DNA from: Streptomyces misionensis
GTDB lineage: Bacteria; Actinomycetota; Actinomycetes; Streptomycetales; Streptomycetaceae
Direction: 5' to 3'
DNA length: 64,000 nt
NCBI RefSeq assembly: GCF_900104815.1
Contig: NZ_FNTD01000004.1
Coordinates: 1,054,001-1,118,000, forward strand
Below are positions 17,964 through 25,429 of the stretch, one piece after another. The notes under the pieces were generated by a model that saw only the letters and a list, made by a program, of their open reading frames with translations, searched no databases and had not been told where the DNA came from. Position 1 is the first letter of the stretch; each line of letters opens with the position of its first letter. The position numbers and the translations under genes were made by a program.

Positions 17964-19820
17964 ATGGGCACCGGCAGGGGCGGCGGCCCGGTCCTGGGCA
18001 TCTCCGCCTACTACCACGACAGCGCGGCGGCCCTGGTGGCGGACGGCGTCCCGGTCGCGGCGGCCCAGGAGGAGCGGTTCACCCGGCGCCGGCACGACCC
18101 CGGCTTCCCCGCCCACGCCGTCCGCTCCTGCCTGGACCTGGGCGGACTGCGCCTCGACGAGCTGGCGGCCGTGGCGTTCTACGAGGACCCGGCGCTGAAG
18201 TTCCGCCGGGTCCTGGCCACCTGGCTGGCGACCGCCCCGCACGGCTACCCCGTGTTCCGGCGCTCGTTCCCGCAGTGGGCCGGCTGGAAGCGGCGGGCGC
18301 TGGAGGACGTGCGGGCCCGCCTGCGCGAGCTGGCGCGGGGCCGGCCGCTCCCGCCGCTGGTGGCCTACCGGCACCACGCCTCGCACGCCGCGTCGGCCTT
18401 CTACCCGAGCCCCTACCCCTCGGCCGCGGTGCTCTGCGTCGACGGGGTGGGCGAGTGGGCGACGACGACCCTGTGGCACGGCCGGGACACCCGGCTCGTC
18501 CCGCTCGCGGAGCTGCGCTTCCCGCACTCGCTCGGCATGCTGTACTCCGCGTTCACCTACTTCTGCGGCTTCAAGGTCGACTCGGGCGAGTACAAGCTGA
18601 TGGGCCTCGCCCCCTACGGCACGCCCCGCTACGCGCCTCTGATCCGGCAGCGGCTGATCGATGTGAAGGACGACGGCTCGTTCCGCCTGGACCTGCGCTA
18701 CTTCACCTTCCAGTACGGGCTGACCATGGTCGGCCGGGCCTTCGAGGAGCTGTTCGACGGGCCCCGCCGGGCACCGGAAGGGCCCCTCACGGAAAGGGAG
18801 TTCGACCTGGCGGCGTCCGTGCAGCAGGTCACCGAGGAGGTGCTGCTGCGGCTGGCCCGCACCGCCCTGCGCCGCACCGGGGAACGGCGGCTGTGCCTGG
18901 CCGGCGGAGTCGCGCTCAACTGCGTGGCCAACGGCCGGCTGCTCGCCGAGGGCGTGTGCGACGAACTCTGGGTCCAGCCGGCGGCCGGCGACGCGGGCGG
19001 GGCGCTCGGCGCGGCCCTGGCCGAGTCGCACCGCCGGGGCGCGCCCCGCGCCCATGTGCGGGAGGGCGCGGACGCGATGGCGGGCGCACTGCTCGGCCCC
19101 GGCCATGACGACCGCGAGATCGAGGAGTTCCTGGCACGCGGCGGCTACACCGCCGTACGGCTGCCGGAGCGGGAACTGGTCGAGCGGGTGGCGGCGGAGC
19201 TGGCGCGGGGCCGGGTGGTGGGCTGGTTCCAGGGGCGGATGGAGTTCGGCCCGCGGGCGCTGGGCAACCGGTCGATCCTCGCCGACCCGCGCGATCCGGC
19301 CATGCAGTCCACCCTCAACCTCAAGACCAAGTTCCGCGAGTCCTTCCGCCCGTTCGCCCCCGCCGTGCCGGCCGAGGACGCAAAGGACTGGTTCGATCTG
19401 CCGCGGGAGAGCCCCTACATGCTGCTGACGGCGCAGGTGGCCGCGGCCCGGCGACGGGAGTGCGGGGCCGAGGCCGACGGCGCCCGGGGCCTGGACCTGC
19501 TGCGCGTGCCGCGCTCGACGGTCCCGGCGGTCACCCATGTCGACGGCTCGGCCCGGGTGCAGACGGTGACGGCCGGGCACAACCCGCGTTTCCACGCGCT
19601 GCTCACCGCCTTCCGGGAGCGCACGGGCTGCCCGGTGCTGGTGAACACGTCCTTCAACGTGCGCGGGGAGCCGATCGTGCGCGACCCGGCGGAGGCGTAC
19701 GCCTGCTTCATGCGCACCCGGATCGATCTCCTGGTCCTCGGCGACCACCTCCTGGACAAGCGCGAGCAGCCCGCGTGGCGGGAGGAGGGCGACTGGCGTG
19801 CCACGATCCCGAGGGACTGA
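17964..19820 (+). CDS. Carbamoyltransferase (SxtI/NodU family), canonical
   Basis: A 618-aa carbamoyltransferase beginning GPVLGISAYYHDSAAALV. It retains all family hallmarks: RHHASHAASAF and CVDGVGEWATT in the Kae1-like domain, LAGGVALNCVANGRLL, then GRMEFGPRALGNRSILADP, FRPFAPAV and NTSFNVRGEPIV in the C-terminal region. It should form carbamoyl-AMP from carbamoyl phosphate and ATP and pass the carbamoyl group to a hydroxyl. It is clearly not a recent duplicate of the gene at 11742. Its neighbours (SGNH protein, small protein, SxtJ-like stub) form the set commonly found around SxtI-type enzymes, so it may serve an independent carbamoylation within the pathway. Confidence 0.92.
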   Translation: MGTGRGGGPVLGISAYYHDSAAALVADGVPVAAAQEERFTRRRHDPGFPAHAVRSCLDLGGLRLDELAAVAFYEDPALKFRRVLATWLATAPHGYPVFRRSFPQWAGWKRRALEDVRARLRELARGRPLPPLVAYRHHASHAASAFYPSPYPSAAVLCVDGVGEWATTTLWHGRDTRLVPLAELRFPHSLGMLYSAFTYFCGFKVDSGEYKLMGLAPYGTPRYAPLIRQRLIDVKDDGSFRLDLRYFTFQYGLTMVGRAFEELFDGPRRAPEGPLTEREFDLAASVQQVTEEVLLRLARTALRRTGERRLCLAGGVALNCVANGRLLAEGVCDELWVQPAAGDAGGALGAALAESHRRGAPRAHVREGADAMAGALLGPGHDDREIEEFLARGGYTAVRLPERELVERVAAELARGRVVGWFQGRMEFGPRALGNRSILADPRDPAMQSTLNLKTKFRESFRPFAPAVPAEDAKDWFDLPRESPYMLLTAQVAAARRRECGAEADGARGLDLLRVPRSTVPAVTHVDGSARVQTVTAGHNPRFHALLTAFRERTGCPVLVNTSFNVRGEPIVRDPAEAYACFMRTRIDLLVLGDHLLDKREQPAWREEGDWRATIPRD

Positions 19821-20004
19821 ACGGCTGCTCCGACTGGGCCTGGCCGCCCTGTACTTCGCGGTGCTCACCCCGGCGGGGCTGTGCGTCCGGGCGGTGCGGG
19901 ACCCGCTGCGGCGCGCCTGGGACCCCGACCGGGCGAGCTATCTGGAGCCTCCGGCCGGCATCCGGCCGCCCGCACGGGCGCCCCGAAGACGCACCGACGG
20001 CTGA
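19798..20004 (+). CDS. SxtJ-like single-helix membrane protein, short form
   Basis: A 68-aa protein from GTG 19798, with GGAGGAGGG eight bases upstream, overlapping the carbamoyltransferase by 23 bp. One membrane segment (LLRLGLAALYFAVLTPAGLCV) is followed by RDPLRRAWDPDRASYLEP, which matches the C-terminal half of SxtJ-family proteins, normally longer with two or more helices. SxtJ proteins neighbour SxtI-type carbamoyltransferases, but their biochemical role is unknown; membrane anchoring of the enzyme is a reasonable guess. This form looks shortened at the N-terminus. It is the last gene of the operon. Confidence 0.65.
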   Translation: MPRSRGTERLLRLGLAALYFAVLTPAGLCVRAVRDPLRRAWDPDRASYLEPPAGIRPPARAPRRRTDG

Positions 20005-20095
20005 CGCCGCGCCCGGTGTCCGCCCGCACCGGCCGGGCGGCCCGCGGCCGGCCGGCGCACCGGCACGCGGGACGGCCCCGGGTCCGGCCGGGAGG

Positions 20096-20722
20096 TCATC
20101 CGCCGTCGGGGCGGGTCGCCGAGACCAGCACCACGCGGCGCGTGCCGAGGGCCAGTACCCGGGACGTGGCGCCGGTGAATCCGCGGGCCTCGGTCCAGTC
20201 GCTCGCCTCCCGCGCGTCGGCGGGCAACGGCACGTCCCCGGCGAGGAGTTCGGCGAAGCGCGGCGAGGGGCGGAAGTGCGTGGCCAGGGGCAGCGAGAAC
20301 CCCACCCGGCCGCCCGGCCGCAGCGCGCGCCGCCAGTCGGCCAGGGCCCGGGCGCCCAGGAAGTGCAGCGAGGACGCGCAGAACACGACGTCGAGCGAGT
20401 GATCGGGGACCGGCAGTGGTACGGCGTCCCCCACCCGCCAGTCGATCGCCCGGGCGCTCGCCGTACCGGCGGCGCGGGCCCGGCCGACCGCGACCATGCC
20501 CGGGGAGAGGTCGACGGCCAGGACGGGCTGCGCCGAGGCGGGCCGTGCGCGGGCCAGCTGGAGGGCGACGGCGCCGGCTCCGCACGCCACGTCGGCGACC
20601 GCGTCGTCCGCGCCCGGGGCCACCCGGTCGATCAGGGCACGGGCGATCTCCTCGTGGTGCGCGTGGTCGTAGCTGTCGGCCAGCTCGTCGAAGACACCGG
20701 CCAGCTCTGCGCTCTGGATCAC
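20096..20722 (-). CDS. Class I SAM-dependent methyltransferase
   Basis: A 208-aa protein, GTG start at 20722 (IQSAELAGVFDELADSYDHAH). Motif I is VADVACGAGAVALQLA, an acidic LAVDLSPGMVAVGRARA follows, and DVVFCASSLHFL is the motif IV/post region; FDELADSYD is the typical head of Methyltransf_11/25 enzymes of the UbiE type. The GxGxG is CGAGA, acceptable for SAM binding. It lies convergent to the candidate RiPP operon and 47 bp downstream of the PLP enzyme, so it probably belongs with that gene and not the cluster. Substrate is unknown. Confidence 0.85.
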   Translation of the reverse strand: MIQSAELAGVFDELADSYDHAHHEEIARALIDRVAPGADDAVADVACGAGAVALQLARARPASAQPVLAVDLSPGMVAVGRARAAGTASARAIDWRVGDAVPLPVPDHSLDVVFCASSLHFLGARALADWRRALRPGGRVGFSLPLATHFRPSPRFAELLAGDVPLPADAREASDWTEARGFTGATSRVLALGTRRVVLVSATRPDGG

Positions 20723-20769
20723 CGTCCGATCGTAGCCGCACGCCCCGGGCCCTTCCGGGCGCACACCTC

Positions 20770-21894
20770 TCAGTCCGGCCACACGCCCGTGGCCAGCAGG
20801 GAGTCGATCGCCGCCGCGTACGGTGCGATGTCCAGGCCCTGCTGGGCGAGCCAGGCGTCCGAGTAGTACTTGTCGAGGTACCGGTCGCCCGGATCGCACA
20901 GCAGGGTGACGACGCTGCCGGTGCGGCCCGCGGCCACCATCTCGGAGACGATCTTCAGCGCGCTCCACAGCCCGGTCCCGGTGGAGCCGCCCGCCTTGCG
21001 GCCGATCGCCCGCTCCAGGGCCCGTACGGCGGCGACGCTGGCCGCGTCCGGGACCTTCATCATCCGGTCGATCGCGCCGGGCACGAAGCTCGGTTCCATG
21101 CGCGGCCGGCCGATGCCCTCGATCCGGGAGCCGCAGTCGCAGGTGACGTCCGGGTCGCCGGTGGTCCAGCCATCGAAGAAACAGGAGTTGTCGGGGTCGG
21201 CGACGCAGATGCGGGTGTCGTACTGCATGTAGTGCACATAGCGCGCGAGCGTCGCCGAGGTGCCGCCGGTGCCCGCCGTGGCCACGATCCACGCCGGCTC
21301 CGGGAACCGCTCCAACTCCAGCTGGCGGAAGATGGATTCGGCGATGTTGTTGTTGCCGCGCCAGTCGGTGGCCCGTTCGGCGTAGGTGAACTGGTCCATG
21401 TAGTGGCCGCCGGTCTCCACCGCGAGGCGGGCCGACTCCTCGTACATCTTCCGGGAGTCGTCCACGAAGTGGCACCGCCCGCCGTGGAACTCGATCAGAC
21501 GGCACTTCTCGGCGCTGGTCGTGCGGGGCATGACCGCGATGAAGGGCACCCCGATCAGCTTGGCGAAGTATGCCTCGGAGACGGCGGTGGAGCCGCTGGA
21601 GGCCTCGATCACCGGGCGCCCGGGGCGGATCCAGCCGTTGCAGAGGCCGTAGAGGAACAGGGAGCGGGCGAGACGGTGCTTGAGGCTGCCGGTGGGGTGC
21701 GTCGACTCGTCCTTCAGATAGAGGTCGATGCCCCAGCGCTCGGGCAGCGGGAAACGCAGCAGGTGCGTGTCCGCCGAGCGGTTGGCGTCGGCCTGCACCT
21801 TGCGCACGGCCTCCTTCAGCCAGCCGCGGTAGGCGGGATCGCTGCGGTCGACGTCGAGGGTGGCGCCGGTCCGGATCTGTGGGGTGATGCTCAC
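20770..21894 (-). CDS. PLP-dependent cysteine desulfhydrase-like enzyme (Cds1 type)
   Basis: A 374-aa fold-type II PLP enzyme from the GTG at 21894, behind AAGGAG at ideal spacing. [16 protein letters not shown] carries the PLP lysine, [16 protein letters not shown] the substrate loop and [17 protein letters not shown] the phosphate-binding glycine loop. The sequence resembles the mycobacterial Rv3684 (Cds1) L-cysteine desulfhydrase branch more than CysK/CysM, judging by the GSLKHR context and long C-terminus. Expected activity is cysteine to pyruvate, ammonia and sulfide in the cytoplasm. Direct repeats lie in its 5' region (21949-21995). A role in cysteine homeostasis is likely. Confidence 0.85.
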   Translation of the reverse strand: MSITPQIRTGATLDVDRSDPAYRGWLKEAVRKVQADANRSADTHLLRFPLPERWGIDLYLKDESTHPTGSLKHRLARSLFLYGLCNGWIRPGRPVIEASSGSTAVSEAYFAKLIGVPFIAVMPRTTSAEKCRLIEFHGGRCHFVDDSRKMYEESARLAVETGGHYMDQFTYAERATDWRGNNNIAESIFRQLELERFPEPAWIVATAGTGGTSATLARYVHYMQYDTRICVADPDNSCFFDGWTTGDPDVTCDCGSRIEGIGRPRMEPSFVPGAIDRMMKVPDAASVAAVRALERAIGRKAGGSTGTGLWSALKIVSEMVAAGRTGSVVTLLCDPGDRYLDKYYSDAWLAQQGLDIAPYAAAIDSLLATGVWPD

Positions 21895-21948
21895 GGCGGG
21901 GCTCCTTACGCTCTGCGCCGACGGCGCCCGTGGCGGCCGGCACCTTGA

Positions 21949-21995
21949 GCATAGGCATCTTTCAGACCGCTTCCCACCTGCATAAACGCATCTTT
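21949..21995 (-). promoter_or_regulatory. Paired direct repeats upstream of the Cds1-like gene
   Basis: On the minus strand the sequence AAAGATGCGTTTATGC (21980-21995) recurs as AAAGATGCCTATGC (21949-21962), about 31 bp (three helical turns) apart and 55-100 bp before the GTG. The 311-bp gap between the divergent genes at 21895-22205 holds no gene. The repeats could be binding sites for a cysteine-responsive regulator, for example an Lrp/AsnC-type protein, but the factor is unknown. Confidence 0.4.
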
Positions 21996-22205
21996 GGAGG
22001 GCCCAAAGCGACCCTGGGGCACAGGTGTACGAGAGGGCAGGCTCGGCTGAGCGCGTGCTCCGGGCCGCTGTTCCGCGCGCCCCCGCGCGCACTGGTGCTC
22101 GGTGCCGCGGCGCGGCAGACTGCACGCGTGCGGGACGATGGTCCCGCACGCGAACGGGGGCGCACACCGGAACACGGGAACACGCGCACAAGGGGGCGGC
22201 GAGGG

Positions 22206-22529
22206 ATGGCGGAGCCGGAGTTCACTGCCAAGGGCGTGCGGATCGGCAAACGCATGCGTTCGCTCACCCGGGCCGGACAGGTCCGGATCAGCGACGGCAG
22301 GGTGGAGTTGCTCAACAGCTACGGCAGCGAGATCGACAGCGCACCGGTGCAGGCGGTGCGCGCCTCCAAACCGTGGTTCGCCCCGGACGACAAGGCACTG
22401 GCCGACCTGAACGGCGAGCGGTACCTGCTGACCCTGGGCGAGCAGGACCCGGCTCCCGGCGAACCGGGGCCGCCGGCGGCCCGCCGGTTCATCGAAGCGG
22501 TCCGCCGCGCCGCGGGACGCGGCGGCTGA
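22206..22529 (+). CDS. Conserved small hypothetical protein
   Basis: A 107-aa protein, [24 protein letters not shown]..., chosen from the ATG at 22206 next to GGCGAGGG. It is soluble, with an N-terminal basic part, a central beta-type stretch ([24 protein letters not shown]) and a C-terminal helix. No catalytic or DNA-binding motif is apparent. The [15 protein letters not shown] strand pattern suggests a small beta-barrel, but I do not recognise the family with certainty. It is divergent from the Cds1-like gene and ends two bases before a GC hairpin. Confidence 0.6.
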   Translation: MAEPEFTAKGVRIGKRMRSLTRAGQVRISDGRVELLNSYGSEIDSAPVQAVRASKPWFAPDDKALADLNGERYLLTLGEQDPAPGEPGPPAARRFIEAVRRAAGRGG

Positions 22530-22530
22530 G

Positions 22531-22560
22531 CGCCCCGGCCGGCCGGCGGCGCCCGGGGCG
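22531..22560 (+). terminator. GC hairpin after the 107-aa gene
   Basis: CGCCCCGG (22531-22538) pairs perfectly with CCGGGGCG (22553-22560) just after the stop codon at 22529. No U-tract is present, which is common for Streptomyces terminators. The remaining 290 bp up to the next gene start at 22852 show no further feature I can support. Confidence 0.5.
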
Positions 22561-22851
22561 GCGCCTGCGGACTCCGCGCCGGGTCCGCCCGCCCCGGCCG
22601 GGACGGGGCGTGCCCGGTGCCGCGACGCCCGCGTGATCTCCCGCCCTGTCCGTACGGATGCGGCGAGTTGCGCGCGGGTGCCCCCTGCGCCACGCTGGTC
22701 TCACGTCACTCTGGGTTTACCGGCGATAACGCTGCGAACCAGCCCGCCGGCCTCGACAGCAGGCGGCCGCTTTCCCGGGGGGCCTGCTGGATCCGTTGTT
22801 CTCCGTGTTTTGCCGGTTCCCTTCCGGACCTCACATCGGGGAGTCGCAGCC

Positions 22852-23490
22852 GTGATCAGTTACCCAAGCAGGCACTGCACGGTGGAGCTCCAAGCCCTGC
22901 CGTCGCGGATCGGCCAGGTCCGCAGAATCGTATCTGCGCAATTGCGCTACTGGCATCTCGACCCATTGATAGACCGTGCCGCGCTCGGCGTGACGGAGCT
23001 GCTCAGCAACGTCCACCGGCACGCCAGACCCGACAAGTCGTGCACCGTGGAGCTGGAGTTCGCGCCGGACCGGCTCACGGTGTCGGTGCGCGACCACGAC
23101 CCGCGCCTGCCGGTACCGGCCGACGACGCGGACCCGGCCGACGCCACACCGCTCGCGACCTGCGGGCGGGGCCTGGCGATGGTGGCCGCGGTGAGCGAGA
23201 GCTGGGGCGCGCGGCCGGACGGCGACAACGGGAAGGTCGTCTGGTTCACCCTGCCGGCGACCCCCGGCCGACCGGCCCGTACGCCCTGCCCCGCACCGGA
23301 ACACCAGCCGGTGCCGGTGCCGGCCGAGACCGTCGCCACGGTGCGGGCGAGCGTCACGGCGGGCACCGTCGCGACCGCCGGGGCCGTCGCCACGACGAGC
23401 GCCGCCGCTTCGGCGGGGACCGCCACGGCGCCGCGGACACCGGTCCCCGCGGCAGCCTCGGCCGCGAGCGGTGGCGGCGGGCCCCGCTGA
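22852..23490 (+). CDS. ATP-binding protein, RsbW/SpoIIAB-like HATPase
   Basis: A 212-aa protein, GTG start behind GGGGAG. Residues about 5-135 form the GHKL/HATPase fold: the N-box is ALGVTELLSNVHRHAR with the Mg-coordinating Asn, the G1 box is in VSVRDHDPRLP and the G2 box CGRGLAMVAAVSESWG. It therefore resembles anti-sigma-factor kinases of the RsbW family, which are very numerous in Streptomyces. The C-terminal 75 residues are an Ala/Thr/Val/Pro-rich low-complexity tail that looks disordered. No sigma or anti-anti-sigma gene is adjacent, so the partner is unknown. Transcribed alone. Confidence 0.85.
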   Translation: MISYPSRHCTVELQALPSRIGQVRRIVSAQLRYWHLDPLIDRAALGVTELLSNVHRHARPDKSCTVELEFAPDRLTVSVRDHDPRLPVPADDADPADATPLATCGRGLAMVAAVSESWGARPDGDNGKVVWFTLPATPGRPARTPCPAPEHQPVPVPAETVATVRASVTAGTVATAGAVATTSAAASAGTATAPRTPVPAAASAASGGGGPR

Positions 23491-23558
23491 CCGGCCCACG
23501 GGCGCCCGGCGGGCGGGCGGCACACCCGCCCGCCGGGCCCGGGCACCACGCCGATCAC

Positions 23559-23578
23559 TGTATCTACCAGTATGTACA
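23559..23578. promoter_or_regulatory. Imperfect palindrome before TetR gene
   Basis: TGTATCTACCAGTATGTACA is an imperfect 20-bp inverted repeat (7 of 10 positions pair) ending nine bases before the TetR ATG at 23587. Its position over the likely promoter suggests autoregulation by the TetR protein. Confidence 0.5.
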
Positions 23579-23586
23579 CTGCTCGC

Positions 23587-24150
23587 ATGAGCACCTCCGA
23601 ACGACTGATCGAGTCCACCCGCGAGCTGCTGTGGGAGCGCGGGTACGTGGGCACCAGCCCCAAGGCGATCCTGGAACGCGCGGGAGCCGGCCAGGGCAGC
23701 ATGTACCACCACTTCAAGGGCAAGCCGGACCTCGCCCTGACGGCGATCCGGCGGACCGCCGAGGAGCTGCGGGCCGCAGCCGAGCGCTCCCTGGGCGGGC
23801 CGGGCACGCCCTACGAGCGCATCGTGGCGTATCTGCGGCGCGAGCGTGCGGTGCTGCGCGGCTGCCCGATCGGCCGGCTGACCATGGACCCGGACGTGAT
23901 GGCGAGCGACGAGCTGCGCGCCCCGGTGGACGAGACGCTCACCTGGATCCGGGAACGGATCGCGGGGATCGTCGAAGAGGGCAAGGCGCAGGGGCAGTTC
24001 GCGCCGGAGCTGGACGGCGGGCAGATCGGCGCGGCCGTCCTCGCGACCGTGCAGGGCGGCTATGTGCTCGCCCGCGCCGCCGGTTCCCCGGCCGCCTTCG
24101 ACACGGCCGTCGACGGCCTCCTCGCCCTGCTCGCACCGCGCACCGCCTGA
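23587..24150 (+). CDS. TetR/AcrR-family regulator
   Basis: A 187-aa regulator from ATG 23587 (MSTSERLIESTRELLWERGY); an in-frame ATG at 23572 lies inside the putative operator. The helix-turn-helix covers about residues 5-50 (TSPKAILERAGAGQGSMYHHFKGKPDL), with the YHHF signature. The ligand domain contains RAVLRGCPIGRLTMDPDVM and matches the TetR_C_16/LfrR-like group often paired with DUF4865 genes. The next gene, 14 bp downstream, is a broken DUF4865 gene followed by a phosphotriesterase, which fits the usual TetR-target pairing. Likely represses its own operon. Confidence 0.9.
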   Translation: MSTSERLIESTRELLWERGYVGTSPKAILERAGAGQGSMYHHFKGKPDLALTAIRRTAEELRAAAERSLGGPGTPYERIVAYLRRERAVLRGCPIGRLTMDPDVMASDELRAPVDETLTWIRERIAGIVEEGKAQGQFAPELDGGQIGAAVLATVQGGYVLARAAGSPAAFDTAVDGLLALLAPRTA

Positions 24151-24164
24151 GGAGGGACGACTCG

Positions 24165-24506
24165 ATGCACGCGACGCCGTACGGAATGACGCTCCCCGCG
24201 GACCACGACACCGACGTCCTCCGCGCCCGCGCCGACCGGCTCGGGCACCCGCCGGACGACCGGGACGGCCCCGGCTACGCCGAAGGCACCGGCACCCGCG
24301 CGCGGTTCGCCGTACGGCGGCGGCAAACGGTCCCGCAGGGAGCGGACTTGCCGGGGCCGAGGGCGGCCGTCGACCCGCACCACCGGGAGCTGGTCCGCTT
24401 CTCCCCCTGGGAGCACGACGCCCCCGGGGCCGAGGGCGACCTCGTCCGGGTGCCGCGTCCGTCCGCCCCCGGGCGCGACCGGCTCCCCCGCGGCCGGCAG
24501 TGGTGA
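24165..24506 (+). pseudogene. DUF4865-family gene with internal deletion
   Basis: A 113-aa open frame with GAGGAGGG nine bases before the ATG. Residues 1-35 (MHATPYGMTLPADHDTDVLR...) match the start of DUF4865 proteins, and residues about 55-113 (VPQGADLPG... AVDPHHRELVRFSPWEH ... SAPGRDRLPRGRQW) match their end, but the middle of roughly 75-80 residues, including the usual YAPFYLW and GFQG core, is missing. Family proteins are about 190 aa. The deletion kept the frame, so a short protein could still be made. It follows a TetR gene, the typical DUF4865 context, and its stop overlaps the next start (GTGA). Confidence 0.6.
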
Positions 24507-25411
24507 GCCGGGTCCGCACGGTCCTCGGCGACCTCGCTCCCGAGCGGCTGGGCGTCTGCGACGCGCACGACCACCTCTTCCTGCGCAGCAGGCAGTTGCC
24601 GGGCCAGGAGCTGGACGACGCCGACGCCGCACGGGCCGAGCTGGAGGCCTTCCGGGCGGCGGGCGGCGCGGCCGTCGTGCAGTGGACGCCGCACGGCATG
24701 GGGCGACGAGCGGCGGATCTCGCCGGCCTGTCCCGGGCGACGGGGGTGCACCTGGTCTGCGCGACCGGGCTGCACCAGGCACCGCACACGGCACCGGAGC
24801 GGGTGGCGCGGCTGCGGGGCCGGCTGGCGGAGGTGTTCGTCGCCGAACTGACCGAGGGCATCGGCACGACCGGGGTGCGCGCCGGGCTGATCAAGGTGGC
24901 GGGCGGCTTCCACGGACTCGACGAACACGCCCGTTGGACGATGACGGCGGCGGCCGAGGCACACCACGCCACCGGCGCGCCCATCGCCGTCCATCTGGAG
25001 CTGGGCACCGGCGCGCTCGACGTACTGGACCTGCTCTGCGGCGAGTTGGAGGTTCCCGGGGAGCGGGTGGTCCTCGGCCATCTGAACCGCTTCCCCGATC
25101 CGGTGGTGCACCGGCAGGCCGCCGCGTCCGGCTGCTGGCTCGCCTTCGACGGTCCGTCCCGCGCCCACCACCCGACCGACTGGCGGATGCCGGCCGCCGT
25201 GCGGTCCCTCGCCGAGGCCGGGTACGGCGACCGGCTGCTGCTCGGCGGGGACACGGTGACCGCCGGGGCCCGCTCGGTCGACGGCGGGCCCGGGATGCCG
25301 TACCTGCTGCGGCGGGTACGGCCGCGGCTGGCGGAGGAGTTGGGGCCGGACCTGGTGGACCGGATCCTCACCGAGCACCCGTCGCGGGCGTTCGCGGTCG
25401 ACTGGAAGTAG
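24503..25411 (+). CDS. Phosphotriesterase-family metal-dependent hydrolase
   Basis: A 302-aa TIM-barrel hydrolase; GTG 24503 overlaps the preceding stop. Metal ligands are recognisable: DAHDH after strand 1, the bridging lysine in AGLIKVAGG, H in IAVHLELG, H in VLGHLNRF and the final Asp in LLGGDTVT. This is the pattern of the PTE/PHP (resiniferatoxin-binding) family. Members are lactonases, esterases or phosphotriesterases. It is a little shorter than typical enzymes (about 320 aa). Coupled translation with the DUF4865 relic and TetR suggests one operon regulated by TetR. Substrate not predictable. Confidence 0.87.
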   Translation: MSRVRTVLGDLAPERLGVCDAHDHLFLRSRQLPGQELDDADAARAELEAFRAAGGAAVVQWTPHGMGRRAADLAGLSRATGVHLVCATGLHQAPHTAPERVARLRGRLAEVFVAELTEGIGTTGVRAGLIKVAGGFHGLDEHARWTMTAAAEAHHATGAPIAVHLELGTGALDVLDLLCGELEVPGERVVLGHLNRFPDPVVHRQAAASGCWLAFDGPSRAHHPTDWRMPAAVRSLAEAGYGDRLLLGGDTVTAGARSVDGGPGMPYLLRRVRPRLAEELGPDLVDRILTEHPSRAFAVDWK

Positions 25412-25429
25412 GCGGCGCCGCGCGGGAGT

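Noticed and set aside
9727..20004. Lanthipeptide, thiopeptide, lasso or PEARL-type cluster
   Set aside because: No LanB/LanM/LanC, YcaO, lasso cyclase or peptide-aminoacyl-tRNA ligase gene lies here; only radical SAM chemistry is supported.
20096..21894. Methyltransferase and Cds1-like genes as part of the RiPP-type operon
   Set aside because: They lie on the opposite strand, have their own regulatory region and form a pair that is plausible for cysteine metabolism.
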